A stretch of DNA of 64,000 nucleotides, from NCBI GenBank assembly GCA_017991675.1, contig JAGOQB010000002.1:310001-374000 (forward strand), in the 5' to 3' direction. The translations under genes were made by a program, and so were the position numbers. Within the stretch, counting starts at the first letter, position 1, and each line of letters starts with the position of its first letter. Below are positions 38,986-46,288 of the stretch, piece by piece. Under the pieces are notes generated by a model, which saw only the letters and a list, made by a program, of their open reading frames with translations, was not told the DNA's origin and ran no database searches. The DNA comes from Phenylobacterium sp. Its GTDB lineage: Bacteria; Pseudomonadota; Alphaproteobacteria; Caulobacterales; Caulobacteraceae.

Positions 38986-39054
38986 GAACATACAATGAAC
39001 AATTTAAGTATAGCCGCCGCGTCTGTGGACGGCGGTGGATAAGCGGGACGGAAG

Positions 39055-39443
39055 TACGGACCAGACGGCCTATAAGCCGGGTTCTGTGCCGCCCGCGAAC
39101 GGGCGCGACGATCATTCCTCTGGACCGCCCATTGCTGGACGGTTCTCGCGACCTACCCGGACGCCTCAGGCCTATGACGGCCCTACCCCTTGCGGGGCGC
39201 GGAATCCCTATTCGGTCTTGCTCCTGGCGGGGCTTGCCATGCCGTCCCTGTCACCAGGTCCGCGGTGGGCTCTTACCCCACCCTTTCACCCTTACCCCGG
39301 TCGAAACCGGGGCGGTCTGCTCTCTGTGGCGCTATCCCTGGGGTCGCCCCCGGCGGGCGTTACCCGCCGCCATGTCATAGTGGAGCCCGGACTTTCCTCG
39401 ACTGCCTAAGCAGCCGCGATCGCCCGGCCGTCTGGTCCGCGCG
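39055..39443 (-). ncRNA. rnpB: RNase P RNA (class A)
   Basis: This is the catalytic RNA that trims tRNA 5' ends. Read on the minus strand, it starts near CGCGGACCAGACGGCC, which pairs with GGCCGTCTGGTCC at the 3' end to form stem P1. The universal block GAGGAAAGTCCGGGCTCC lies near the 5' end, and the 3' half has ACAGAACCCGGCTTATAG, the conserved P4 partner and end. The length of about 385 nt is normal for alphaproteobacteria. The ends are set by the P1 stem and are uncertain by a few bases. The reading frames drawn across this stretch are not genes. Confidence 0.96.
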
Positions 39444-39444
39444 C

Positions 39445-39473
39445 TAAGTGGGCCGCCCCGCGCCGCCGGTCAA
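39445..39473 (-). promoter_or_regulatory. candidate rnpB promoter overlapping the P450 stop codon
   Basis: On the minus strand a -35 TTGACC (39,468-39,473) is followed after 17 nt by CACTTA (39,445-39,450) as a weak -10. The predicted start falls near 39,438, at the base of RNase P stem P1. The TGA of TTGACC is the stop codon of the upstream P450 gene. Confidence 0.5.
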
Positions 39474-40792
39474 GGCGCCCGCGCGACCAACTCCATCCCA
39501 ATTCGTCCCATCGGGCGCAGCGTCATGCGGGGTTTCATGCCCACCTCGCCCGGATCGACCAGCTTCAGGCGGTAGCGGCGGGCGATATCGCACATCACCT
39601 CGACCGCCTCGGCCATGGCCAGCGAGGCGCCGATGCACACCCGCGGCCCCGCGCCGAACGGCAGATAGGCGTAGCGCCCCGGCCGCTCGCCCGCAAAGCG
39701 GTCCGGGTCGAAGCGCTCCGGATCGTCCCAGTGGTCGTGATGACGATGCACGACCCAGGGCGCGACACAGACCAGCGCCCCCTTGGGGATGCGCACGCCG
39801 CAGATCTCATCCTCCGCCCTCGCCTGGCGCAGCGGGATGCGCGGCACGGGCGGGAACAGGCGCATCGCCTCCTCGATCACCTGCCGCGCATAGGCCGGCG
39901 GCGCCTCGGGCGAGGCGTCGAGCGCCGCATGCAGCCGCGCCTCGACCTGCGGATGAACCGCCAGCAGGTACCAGGTCCAGGTCAGGGCCACGGCGGTGGT
40001 CTCGTGCCCGGCGATGAAGATGGTCACGAACTGGTCGCGCACCTCGCGGTCGCTGAGGCCCTGCCCGGTCTGCGGGTCGCGCGCGGCGATCAGCCGGTCG
40101 AGCAGATCGCCGCCGCCGGGCGCGGCGCGGCGCTCGGCGATCAGCCGCGCGATCCAGGCGTCGAACACTGCGAACAGCGCCGAGATCCGGCTCTCGCGCT
40201 GGCGGGCCCGCCACGTCCTCAGGCCCGGCGTGAAGTCGGCCAACCCGAACCGCTCCAGCACCGCCTCGGCCGACCGCAGGGTGCGCTCCATCACCGGCCC
40301 CAGGTCGTCGCCGGCCGCCGAGAACATCACTCGCGAAATGATCTTCAGGGTCAGGTCGCCCATCGCCGCGGAGACGTCGATCACCTGCCCCGGCCTCCAG
40401 GCCCCGATCACCTCGCGGGCGGCGGCGGTGATGGTCGGAATCGCCGCCAAGGCGCTGTGCGGATCGAAGGCCGGCGCCATCAGCCGGCGATGCCGCCGCC
40501 AGGCCTCGCCCTCGCTGGTCAGGACGCCTTCACCGAGAAAGGCCTCGAACAGCCGGCTCTGAATGGCCGCCTTCGGATAGTTGTCGGCCGCGTCGAGCAG
40601 CACGTGCTTGACGCCCTCCGGCGCGCTGACCAGGAAGCTCGGCCCCAGCGGGCTGCGCTGGGCGAACACCGGCTCGACGAAGGCGCCCTGCGGGATCACC
40701 GCCAGCGTGTTGCCGCGCGCGACGCGCAGCGCCCGCCACAGGGGCAGCGGCCGCGGCGGCGGAACCGGGACGGGCGGAAGCGGGGCCTGCAT
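39470..40792 (-). CDS. cytochrome P450
   Basis: This is a 440-residue soluble bacterial P450 monooxygenase. It has the I-helix oxygen motif AGHETT (261-266), the ExxR pair Glu308/Arg311 (EEAMRLFPP), the PERFDPDRF meander and the heme loop FGAGPRVCIG with the thiolate Cys386. There is no membrane anchor; the N-terminus is Pro-rich. The substrate is unknown and no ferredoxin or reductase gene is adjacent. It is divergent from a TetR gene across a 71-nt gap with a 17-nt palindrome, so it is probably induced by a ligand of that regulator. Confidence 0.92.
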   Translation of the reverse strand: MQAPLPPVPVPPPRPLPLWRALRVARGNTLAVIPQGAFVEPVFAQRSPLGPSFLVSAPEGVKHVLLDAADNYPKAAIQSRLFEAFLGEGVLTSEGEAWRRHRRLMAPAFDPHSALAAIPTITAAAREVIGAWRPGQVIDVSAAMGDLTLKIISRVMFSAAGDDLGPVMERTLRSAEAVLERFGLADFTPGLRTWRARQRESRISALFAVFDAWIARLIAERRAAPGGGDLLDRLIAARDPQTGQGLSDREVRDQFVTIFIAGHETTAVALTWTWYLLAVHPQVEARLHAALDASPEAPPAYARQVIEEAMRLFPPVPRIPLRQARAEDEICGVRIPKGALVCVAPWVVHRHHDHWDDPERFDPDRFAGERPGRYAYLPFGAGPRVCIGASLAMAEAVEVMCDIARRYRLKLVDPGEVGMKPRMTLRPMGRIGMELVARAP

Positions 40793-40803
40793 GGGACACC
40801 TTT

Positions 40804-40820
40804 ATTTAACGCCGTTAAAT
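40804..40820. promoter_or_regulatory. palindromic operator between P450 and TetR genes
   Basis: ATTTAAC-GCC-GTTAAAT is a perfect 7-3-7 dyad located 12 nt upstream of the P450 start codon and 43 nt upstream of the tetR start. This placement is typical of a TetR operator that represses both divergent genes. Confidence 0.7.
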
Positions 40821-40863
40821 ACGAAGCTAGCGCCGACGTCCCGCTTACGTCAATAAGGTCGCC

Positions 40864-41514
40864 ATGCCCCGCAAGCCCGGTCCGCAGCTATCGCGTGAAG
40901 ACGTCGTCCAGGCCGCCGCGCGCCTGCTCGAGCGCGAGGGGTACGATCGGCTGACCATGCGCGGCGTCGCCGCCGAACTCGGCGTCCAGGCTCCCGCGCT
41001 CTATTGGCACGTCAAGAGCAAGGAGGGCCTCTCCCTGCTGCTGTTCGATCACCTGATTTCCGACCTCGACTATGGCGCGCCGACCGGCGACTGGCGCGTC
41101 GACCTGAAGCGGATGGCCGGAGTCCTGCGCCGCCGGCTGGTCGAGACGCGCGACATCACCCGCCTGTTCCCCGACGACTACAGCTCCGGCCCGCGCGCCG
41201 CGCGGCCGCTGGAACTGTCATTGGGGATCATGCGCGCCGCCGGCATGGCGCCAACCGACGCCATCGCCGCCTACGGGACGGCGTTGTCCTATGTGGTCGG
41301 GTGGTCGCGGTTCGAAGTCACCCGCCGCGCCAACGAGGCGCAGGGCGCCCGCCCGGCCGCGCCCTCCCCCGACTTGCAGCCGAACCTGGTCTGGGCGCTG
41401 CAAGAGGGGCCGCCGGGCATCGACGCCGGGTTCGAGTTCGGCCTCGACCTGCTGATCGCAGGGCTGGAGCAGCGTCTCCAGCGCAGTCTTGCGGAACCCG
41501 CCCCCCGCGCCTAG
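40864..41514 (+). CDS. TetR family transcriptional regulator (P450-linked)
   Basis: This is a 216-residue repressor. The N-terminal helix-turn-helix is clear: REDVVQAAARLLEREGYDRL, then TMRGVAAELGVQAPALYWHV and the KSKEGL turn. ALYWHV is the wording of the tetracycline-repressor subgroup, and the C-terminal ligand domain fits TetR_C. It is divergent from the P450 gene with a perfect palindrome between them, so it likely controls both. The ligand is unknown. Confidence 0.9.
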   Translation: MPRKPGPQLSREDVVQAAARLLEREGYDRLTMRGVAAELGVQAPALYWHVKSKEGLSLLLFDHLISDLDYGAPTGDWRVDLKRMAGVLRRRLVETRDITRLFPDDYSSGPRAARPLELSLGIMRAAGMAPTDAIAAYGTALSYVVGWSRFEVTRRANEAQGARPAAPSPDLQPNLVWALQEGPPGIDAGFEFGLDLLIAGLEQRLQRSLAEPAPRA

Positions 41515-41634
41515 CTTCTATCGAGTTGTCCGGCAGAGGATGTTCACGTGTGTGCTGTGATCGATTGAGGCCCTGAGGAACCCCAGGCTGACGCCTGTTC
41601 CCTGACCCGCCGCGCCGATGCGCGCGGGCGCTTC

Positions 41635-41883
41635 ATGTCGACTGGACACAACATGCCGAAATTCCAAGAACCGCGCACGCCTGTGCGCCACCCCGAAACC
41701 GACGCTGCGCCGTTGACCCCGGCCGAACGGGCCCGCGCGATCATCGAGCGTCAGCTGGCCAGCAAGCAGCACGGCGGACCGCCGGACCTCAACGCCGGCA
41801 AAGCCGGCGGCGTCCACAAGCCCGGCAAGGGCGGCTGGTCGCCCGCCCCGATCCGCCCCGGCGGACGTGGGCGAAGGGGGTAG
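41635..41883 (+). CDS. small hypothetical protein
   Basis: This is an 82-residue frame; a second ATG at 41,653 would give 76 residues. It has a helix (LTPAERARAIIERQLASKQ) and a Gly/Pro/Lys-rich tail (GGVHKPGKGGWSPAPIRP) that suggests a basic disordered end. I do not recognise a family. There is no strong ribosome site. A competing minus-strand frame (41,518-41,886) has a less protein-like composition. It is followed 10 nt later by a MITE-like repeat. Confidence 0.4.
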   Translation: MSTGHNMPKFQEPRTPVRHPETDAAPLTPAERARAIIERQLASKQHGGPPDLNAGKAGGVHKPGKGGWSPAPIRPGGRGRRG

Positions 41884-41893
41884 CACTAGTAGC

Positions 41894-42024
41894 TGTCATC
41901 CCGGTTTGCGCAGCAAGACCGGGACCCACCAGATGGAACAGGACGTGGCTCGACCACGCCCCATTCTCATCGACAAGCGACAATGGGTCCCGGTCTTCGG
42001 CCTACGGCCGAAACCGGGATGACA
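41894..42024. repeat. 131-bp palindromic MITE-like element
   Basis: The element has perfect 14-bp inverted ends, TGTCATCCCGGTTT and AAACCGGGATGACA, and inner arms GACCGGGACCCA and TGGGTCCCGGTC. There is no coding capacity. Direct target repeats are not visible. The TGTCATCCCGG end is of a kind often dispersed in alphaproteobacterial genomes. Confidence 0.75.
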
Positions 42025-42060
42025 CGGGCGAGTCACGCCCGCGCCCCTCGCCTGGACGCT

Positions 42061-42828
42061 CTAGAACTCGGCCGAACCGCCGTCGCACGGCACGACAGCG
42101 CCCGTCGTGTAGGCGCTGGCGCGGCTGGCCAGGAAGATCGCCACCCCGGCGATGTCCTCGGGCGTGCCGATGCGGCCGCGCGGGTTGGCCTGGGCGATGG
42201 CGTCGCCGGCCCGGGCCAGGGTCGCGGCCATCATGTGGCTCTGGAAGGGGCCGGGGGCGATGGCGTTGACCAGGATGTGCTCGGGCGCCAGCCGCTTGGC
42301 CAGGTGGCGGGTCAGCATGATGCAGCCGGCCTTCGAGGTCGAATACGCGTAGGTCTCCAGGGCCGGCGGCTCGATGCCGTTGACCGAGGCGATGTTGATG
42401 ACCCGCGACGGGTTCTCGTGCGTCGCCGCGGCCCGCAGCTGCGGCAGCAGCTTCTGGGTCAGGAAGAAGATCGACTTCACGTTGAGGTCGACGGTCTTGT
42501 CCCAGCCGTCCTCGGGATACTCGTCGATCGGCGCGCCCCAGGTCGCGCCGGCGTTGTTGACCAGGATGTCGAGCTTGTCCTCGCGCTCGGCCAGGGCCGC
42601 GGCCAGGCCGGTGATGCCCTCCATGTTCGACAGGTCGAAGGGCAGCGAGATGCAGGTCCCGTACTTCGACAGCTCTTCGGCCAGGCCGTCGCAGACATTG
42701 GCCTTGCGCGAGGAGATGTAGACCTTGGCGCCGTTCTCGACATAGCCGCGGGCGATCATCTCGCCGATGCCGCGGCTGCCGCCGGTGACCAGGGCGACCT
42801 TGCCCTCAACGCTGAACAGGTTGCGCAT
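42061..42828 (-). CDS. SDR family oxidoreductase
   Basis: This is a 255-residue classical short-chain dehydrogenase/reductase. The cofactor motif is TGGSRGIG, with an Arg after the second strand (SSRKAN) that favours NADPH. NNAG is present, and the catalytic Ser is in INIASVNG with YxxxK as YAYSTSKAG. The C-terminus has the usual GGSAEF tail. It resembles RhlG-like 3-oxoacyl-ACP reductases. The substrate is not known. It is not clearly in an operon. Confidence 0.9.
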   Translation of the reverse strand: MRNLFSVEGKVALVTGGSRGIGEMIARGYVENGAKVYISSRKANVCDGLAEELSKYGTCISLPFDLSNMEGITGLAAALAEREDKLDILVNNAGATWGAPIDEYPEDGWDKTVDLNVKSIFFLTQKLLPQLRAAATHENPSRVINIASVNGIEPPALETYAYSTSKAGCIMLTRHLAKRLAPEHILVNAIAPGPFQSHMMAATLARAGDAIAQANPRGRIGTPEDIAGVAIFLASRASAYTTGAVVPCDGGSAEF

Positions 42829-42915
42829 CGAATACGTCCCTCAAATTCGAAATAAAGGTATGCCGGAAGGCGGAAATCTCGTGGCCCGAACTGCTGACGC
42901 CGCTCGCCCCCGCCG

Positions 42916-43431
42916 TCAAGCCGGCGTCAGCAGCAGTCCCATGGCGATGTCGTCTTCGAGCCGCCCGTCGGGCATGCGCACGCGCTGGACGAAGCGCCCC
43001 TCGATCACGAAACCGAGCCGCTCATAGAGGCGGATGGCGTCGATATTGCCTTCGCGGGCCATCAGCTCGATGCGGGTGACCTGGGGCGACAGGGCGCGCG
43101 CGGCCTCGAACAGCGCCGCAAACAGAGCCCGCCCCACGCCCTGCCCCTGCCAGGCCGGGTCGACCGCGACGGTCAGGTCCGACAGCACATGGGCGAACTG
43201 CTCCGGACCGATGCGCGAGGCATGGATCTCCCCCGCCAATCGCCCGTCGATCCAGGCCCCCAGGGTTACGCCGCCGGCCCGCGCCTTGGCCAGGAAGCCC
43301 TCGACATAGGCCAGGTCCATCTCGTCCGGACGCCGCGCCAGCCCGCCCGAGCCGCCGGCCGCGGCGCGATAGAGCGCCAGCACCTGCGCGGCGTCCTGCG
43401 CCGTCGTCGCCCGGATGAGCGGCGCGCTCAC
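42916..43431 (-). CDS. GNAT family N-acetyltransferase
   Basis: This is a 171-residue acetyltransferase. Motif A is DLTVAVDPAWQGQGVGRALF, with the acetyl-CoA loop QGQGVG, and the C-terminal block IDAIRLYERLGFVIEGR is typical. The start is a GTG that overlaps the stop of the upstream ampD-like gene (GTGA), which fixes it as the last gene of an EamA-AmpD-GNAT operon. The substrate is unknown; amino-sugar or peptide acetylation would fit the neighbour but is a guess. Confidence 0.88.
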   Translation of the reverse strand: MSAPLIRATTAQDAAQVLALYRAAAGGSGGLARRPDEMDLAYVEGFLAKARAGGVTLGAWIDGRLAGEIHASRIGPEQFAHVLSDLTVAVDPAWQGQGVGRALFAALFEAARALSPQVTRIELMAREGNIDAIRLYERLGFVIEGRFVQRVRMPDGRLEDDIAMGLLLTPA

Positions 43432-44153
43432 GCGCCGGCCGCCGCCCGCAGCAGGCCGATAAGCCGCGCGCGGGTCATGCCGTCGGCGACGCCGTCGACC
43501 TTCTCCGGCCGCCAGTGGCGCTGGAAGGCGCGCACGATGGTCGTGGTGTCGGGGTCGTACTTGCCGGACGGCGCGCAGTCGTAGCCGAGCCGCGTCAGCC
43601 CGGCCTGCAGCGCGAACACCCCGGCGCTCTCCTCGCCCTCGGCCAGGCTCGCGCCCGGGGCGGCGTTCGGCTCCGCCCACAGGCCATGCCCGGCCTGCGC
43701 CAAGGTCTTCCAGGGGAACAGCTCGCCCGGATCGTCCTTGCGGGCCGGGGCTACGTCTGAATGGCCGACGATCCGGCCGTCCTCGACTTGCCAGCGGCTG
43801 CGGATGTCGCCCAGCAGTTCGATCACTGCGTCGATCTGAGGCTTCGGGAACGGGCGATAGCCCCACTCATGGCCGGGATTGACGATTTCAATGCCGATCG
43901 AGCGGCCGTTGATGTCTGTCTCGCCCTTCCACGACGACACGCCCGCGTGCCAGGCGCGGCGCTCCTCGGGCACCAGGCGGAACACGCGCCCGTCCTCCTC
44001 GACCAGATAGTGCGACGAGACCTTGGACTCCTCGTTGCACAGCCAGGCCAGCGCCTCCTCGCCGGTTTGCATGCCGGTATAGTGCAGGACGATGATGTCC
44101 GGCGGGACCTTGCGCTCGTTGAAATTCGGCGAGACGGCTTCGATGAAGTTCAT
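43428..44153 (-). CDS. N-acetylmuramoyl-L-alanine amidase, AmpD/AmiD type, with peptidoglycan-binding domain
   Basis: This 241-residue zinc amidase cleaves the muramyl-L-alanine bond. The Amidase_2 domain has zinc ligands in IVLHYTGMQ and VGHSDVAPARKDDPG, with WHAGVSSWKG between. A PG_binding_1 domain occupies about 170-240 (LQAGLTRLGYDC). No signal peptide is seen, so it probably acts in the cytoplasm on recycled anhydro-muropeptides, though the binding domain is more typical of AmiD. It overlaps the EamA gene and the GNAT gene by 4 nt. Confidence 0.9.
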   Translation of the reverse strand: MNFIEAVSPNFNERKVPPDIIVLHYTGMQTGEEALAWLCNEESKVSSHYLVEEDGRVFRLVPEERRAWHAGVSSWKGETDINGRSIGIEIVNPGHEWGYRPFPKPQIDAVIELLGDIRSRWQVEDGRIVGHSDVAPARKDDPGELFPWKTLAQAGHGLWAEPNAAPGASLAEGEESAGVFALQAGLTRLGYDCAPSGKYDPDTTTIVRAFQRHWRPEKVDGVADGMTRARLIGLLRAAAGA

Positions 44154-45043
44154 CGGGCGCGCCCCCGAAGATTGAGCAGCAGCAGCATGATCTGATTGGG
44201 CCTCATGGCGATGATCAGCACGCCCGCCAGCGCCACCGCGGCGCCGAAGGCCATGCGGGCGTCGAACGGGTCGTGGGTGATGACGACTCCGAGGCCGATG
44301 GTGGCCAGCGGGGTCATCAGGGTCAACGGCGAGATCAGGTTCGCCTCATAGCGCTGGATCAGCCAGTAGTAGGCGGTGTGGCCGAACACCGAGACCACCA
44401 GGGCCGAGAAGATCACCGCCGCCCAGAACCGCCAGCCGATCGACAGCCCGATTTCGATCCCGCCGGGCTCGAAGATCAGCGACATCGGGATCAGCACCGC
44501 GGCCGAGGCCAGTCCGACCCAGGCCTGGAACTGCAACGGCTTGACCCCTTCCATCTGCTTCATCAGCACCGAGCCGAGCGAGCCCAGCACCACCGAGACC
44601 AGCACGAAGGCCAGGCCGCCGGTCAGGGTGAAGCCGTGCGGGTCCCACATCACCGCCAGCGCGCCGATCAGGGTCAGGCTGATGCCCAGCATGCGGCGGC
44701 GGTTCAACCGCTCGCCCAGCAGCATGAAAGAGAGGAAGGTGGTGGTCGGCACCATCAGCTGGCTCACGATCGCCGCCGACGAGGGGCTGGCGGTCTTCAG
44801 CGCGATGAACATGAACGCGAACGAGCCGGCCCCCATGCATACGGCGATCAGCAGCAGGCGCCACAGGGGCCGCGGCGGATTGCGCAGCCAGGGAAAGACC
44901 GCCGCCGCGACAAGGATGAACCGGACGGCCGCATAGAACAGCGGCGGCGCGTGCAGGTAGGCCACGACGTACTTCGAGACGATGTTGTTGGTCGCCCACA
45001 GCAGACAGACGAAAACCAGGAGGGCGAAGTCGCGAAGGGCCAT
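44150..45043 (-). CDS. DMT superfamily transporter (EamA)
   Basis: This is a 297-residue inner membrane protein with ten hydrophobic helices arranged as two EamA repeats. The family wording is visible in LLWATNNIVSKYVVAYL and the second repeat GSVLMKQMEGVKPLQFQAWVG, cut here, and in VFGHTAYYWLIQRY. It is the first gene of the EamA-AmpD-GNAT operon and is divergent from the gamma-carbonic anhydrase gene. The substrate is unknown; many relatives export amino acids or metabolites. Confidence 0.88.
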   Translation of the reverse strand: MALRDFALLVFVCLLWATNNIVSKYVVAYLHAPPLFYAAVRFILVAAAVFPWLRNPPRPLWRLLLIAVCMGAGSFAFMFIALKTASPSSAAIVSQLMVPTTTFLSFMLLGERLNRRRMLGISLTLIGALAVMWDPHGFTLTGGLAFVLVSVVLGSLGSVLMKQMEGVKPLQFQAWVGLASAAVLIPMSLIFEPGGIEIGLSIGWRFWAAVIFSALVVSVFGHTAYYWLIQRYEANLISPLTLMTPLATIGLGVVITHDPFDARMAFGAAVALAGVLIIAMRPNQIMLLLLNLRGRAR

Positions 45044-45150
45044 GACCCTGCGGTTAGGCGCGGTTGGCCCGCGTTTGGCAAGGCCGCGGCTTGTCTGACG
45101 CTTGGGAAATCTCCGATTGTGGCGCCCAGTTCCCTATCGGAGTTCCAGAC

Positions 45151-45732
45151 ATGACCGCCGCGCCCTTCCTCGGCCCCGACGTCCAAGACCAGGGCTGCGC
45201 CTGGATCGACCCATCGGCGCGGATCTTCGGCGCGGTCGAGATCGCGCCCGAGGCCTCGATCTGGTGCAACGTCGTGGTGCGCGCCGAGAGCCAGAAGGTG
45301 GTGATCGGGCGGCGGACCAACATCCAGGACTTCGTGATGATCCATGTCGGCTCGGGCACGCCGACCATCGTGGGCGAGAACTGCTCGATCACCCACCACG
45401 TCACGCTGCATGGCTGTGATATCGGCGATAACTGCCTGATCGGCATTGGCGCGACGATCATGGACGGCTGCGTGATCGGCGCCGGCTCGATCGTCGCGGG
45501 CGGCAGCTTCCTGAAGGAAGGCACCGTGATACCTGCCAATTCCATCGTCATGGGCTCGCCCGGCGTGGCGACCAAAACCCGCGACAACAGCCGCGCCAAC
45601 GCGCTGAACGCCTTCCTCTACTGGCGCAACGCCCAGGCCTACGCCCAGGGCGACTACCGCCTGTGGTCAAAGGACAGCTTCCGCGCCGAAATGGCCGCCG
45701 AGCACGCGCGGCTGGCGGCCGTCTTCGGCTGA
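45151..45732 (+). CDS. gamma carbonic anhydrase family protein
   Basis: This is a 193-residue left-handed beta-helix protein of the gamma-carbonic anhydrase/PaaY/YrdA family, with hexapeptide repeats (for example IGDNCLIGIGATIMDGCVIG). The metal-ligand His residues appear in VMIHVGSG and ITHHVTLHG, so the site seems intact. Not all family members have carbonic anhydrase activity. The ATG at 45,151 gives MTAAPFLG; longer frames exist upstream. Cytoplasmic. Confidence 0.9.
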   Translation: MTAAPFLGPDVQDQGCAWIDPSARIFGAVEIAPEASIWCNVVVRAESQKVVIGRRTNIQDFVMIHVGSGTPTIVGENCSITHHVTLHGCDIGDNCLIGIGATIMDGCVIGAGSIVAGGSFLKEGTVIPANSIVMGSPGVATKTRDNSRANALNAFLYWRNAQAYAQGDYRLWSKDSFRAEMAAEHARLAAVFG

Positions 45733-45736
45733 CGTC

Positions 45737-46165
45737 TTAAGCGTTCGCCGCCTCCGGCGTCGCGCCTTCGGCCATCGCCGCCTGGTCCATGTACATCAGC
45801 TCCCAGACGTGGCCGTCCAGGTCCTGGAAGCTGCAGCCGTACATCGGTCCCATGTCGATATTCGGCTTCCAGGGCTTGGCGCCGGCGGCCAGCGCCTTGC
45901 CCAGCAGCCCGTCGACCTCGGCGCGGCTGCTCGCCGACAGGCAGGTCAGGACTTCCGTCGTCTTGTGCGCGTCGGCGATCTCGCCGGTCACGAAGTCCTT
46001 GAACCGGTCATGCTCCAGCAGCATGGCGAAGATGTTCTCTTCGATGACCATGCACGCGGTGTCGGCGCTGCAGAACTGCTCGTTGAACGTGAAGCCGAGC
46101 GCGCCGAAGAAATCGCGCGACGCCGTCACGCTCTTCACGGGCAGGTTCACAAAGATCATACGCAT
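45737..46165 (-). CDS. VOC family (glyoxalase-like) protein
   Basis: This is a 142-residue member of the vicinal oxygen chelate superfamily: FVNLPVKSVTASRDFFGALG at the start and a C-terminal FQDLDGHVWELMYMD with the metal Glu. It belongs to the lactoylglutathione-lyase-like group whose function is mostly unknown. The ATG at 46,165 has AGGAG 7 nt upstream. It is convergent with the gamma-carbonic anhydrase gene (4-nt gap). Confidence 0.88.
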   Translation of the reverse strand: MRMIFVNLPVKSVTASRDFFGALGFTFNEQFCSADTACMVIEENIFAMLLEHDRFKDFVTGEIADAHKTTEVLTCLSASSRAEVDGLLGKALAAGAKPWKPNIDMGPMYGCSFQDLDGHVWELMYMDQAAMAEGATPEAANA

Positions 46166-46231
46166 GGGGGGCTCCTCCGGGTTTACGCACCCTAGGACGA
46201 AGCTGGCCGGGCCGTCCCGACATTCACGACA

Positions 46232-46265
46232 CAAAAAAAGCGCGCCCGGCGAACCGGACGCGCTT
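46232..46265 (-). terminator. intrinsic terminator of the acyl-CoA dehydrogenase pair
   Basis: On the minus strand AAGCGCG-T-CCGG, loop TTCG, CCGG-G-CGCGCTT is followed by a run of T (complement of 46,233-46,239). The stem has one mismatch. It lies 24 nt past the stop of the 46,289 gene. Confidence 0.88.
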
Positions 46266-46288
46266 CGATGTCGCTTGGCGTCGGCGGC

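Larger units (their letters stand above)
38770..39054 (-). promoter_or_regulatory. dcw operon control region with MraZ, DnaA and CcrM sites
   Basis: This 285-nt region between mraZ and rnpB is markedly richer in A and T than its surroundings and has no convincing gene. It carries MraZ repeats (38,879-38,903), CcrM sites GACTC (38,910-38,914) and GAATC (38,933-38,937), a DnaA box TTATTCACA (38,977-38,985), a near match TCATCCACA (38,964-38,972) and an inverted near match at 39,034-39,042. It must also hold the mraZ promoter and the 3' end of the rnpB transcript. Confidence 0.6.

Noticed and set aside
38861-39054. A possible replication origin in the AT-rich DnaA-box region
   Set aside because: Only one exact DnaA box is present, and the context is the mraZ promoter and rnpB end. 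Alphaproteobacterial origins are usually near hemE, parAB or dnaA, which are not in the window.
38871-39447. Plus-strand frames of 169, 124 and 85 codons
   Set aside because: They run across the RNase P RNA gene, whose conserved blocks and P1 pairing on the minus strand explain the sequence.
41518-41886. A 122-codon minus-strand frame opposite the small protein gene
   Set aside because: The plus-strand frame has a plausible helix and tail, while the minus frame looks like a shadow. Both remain weak.
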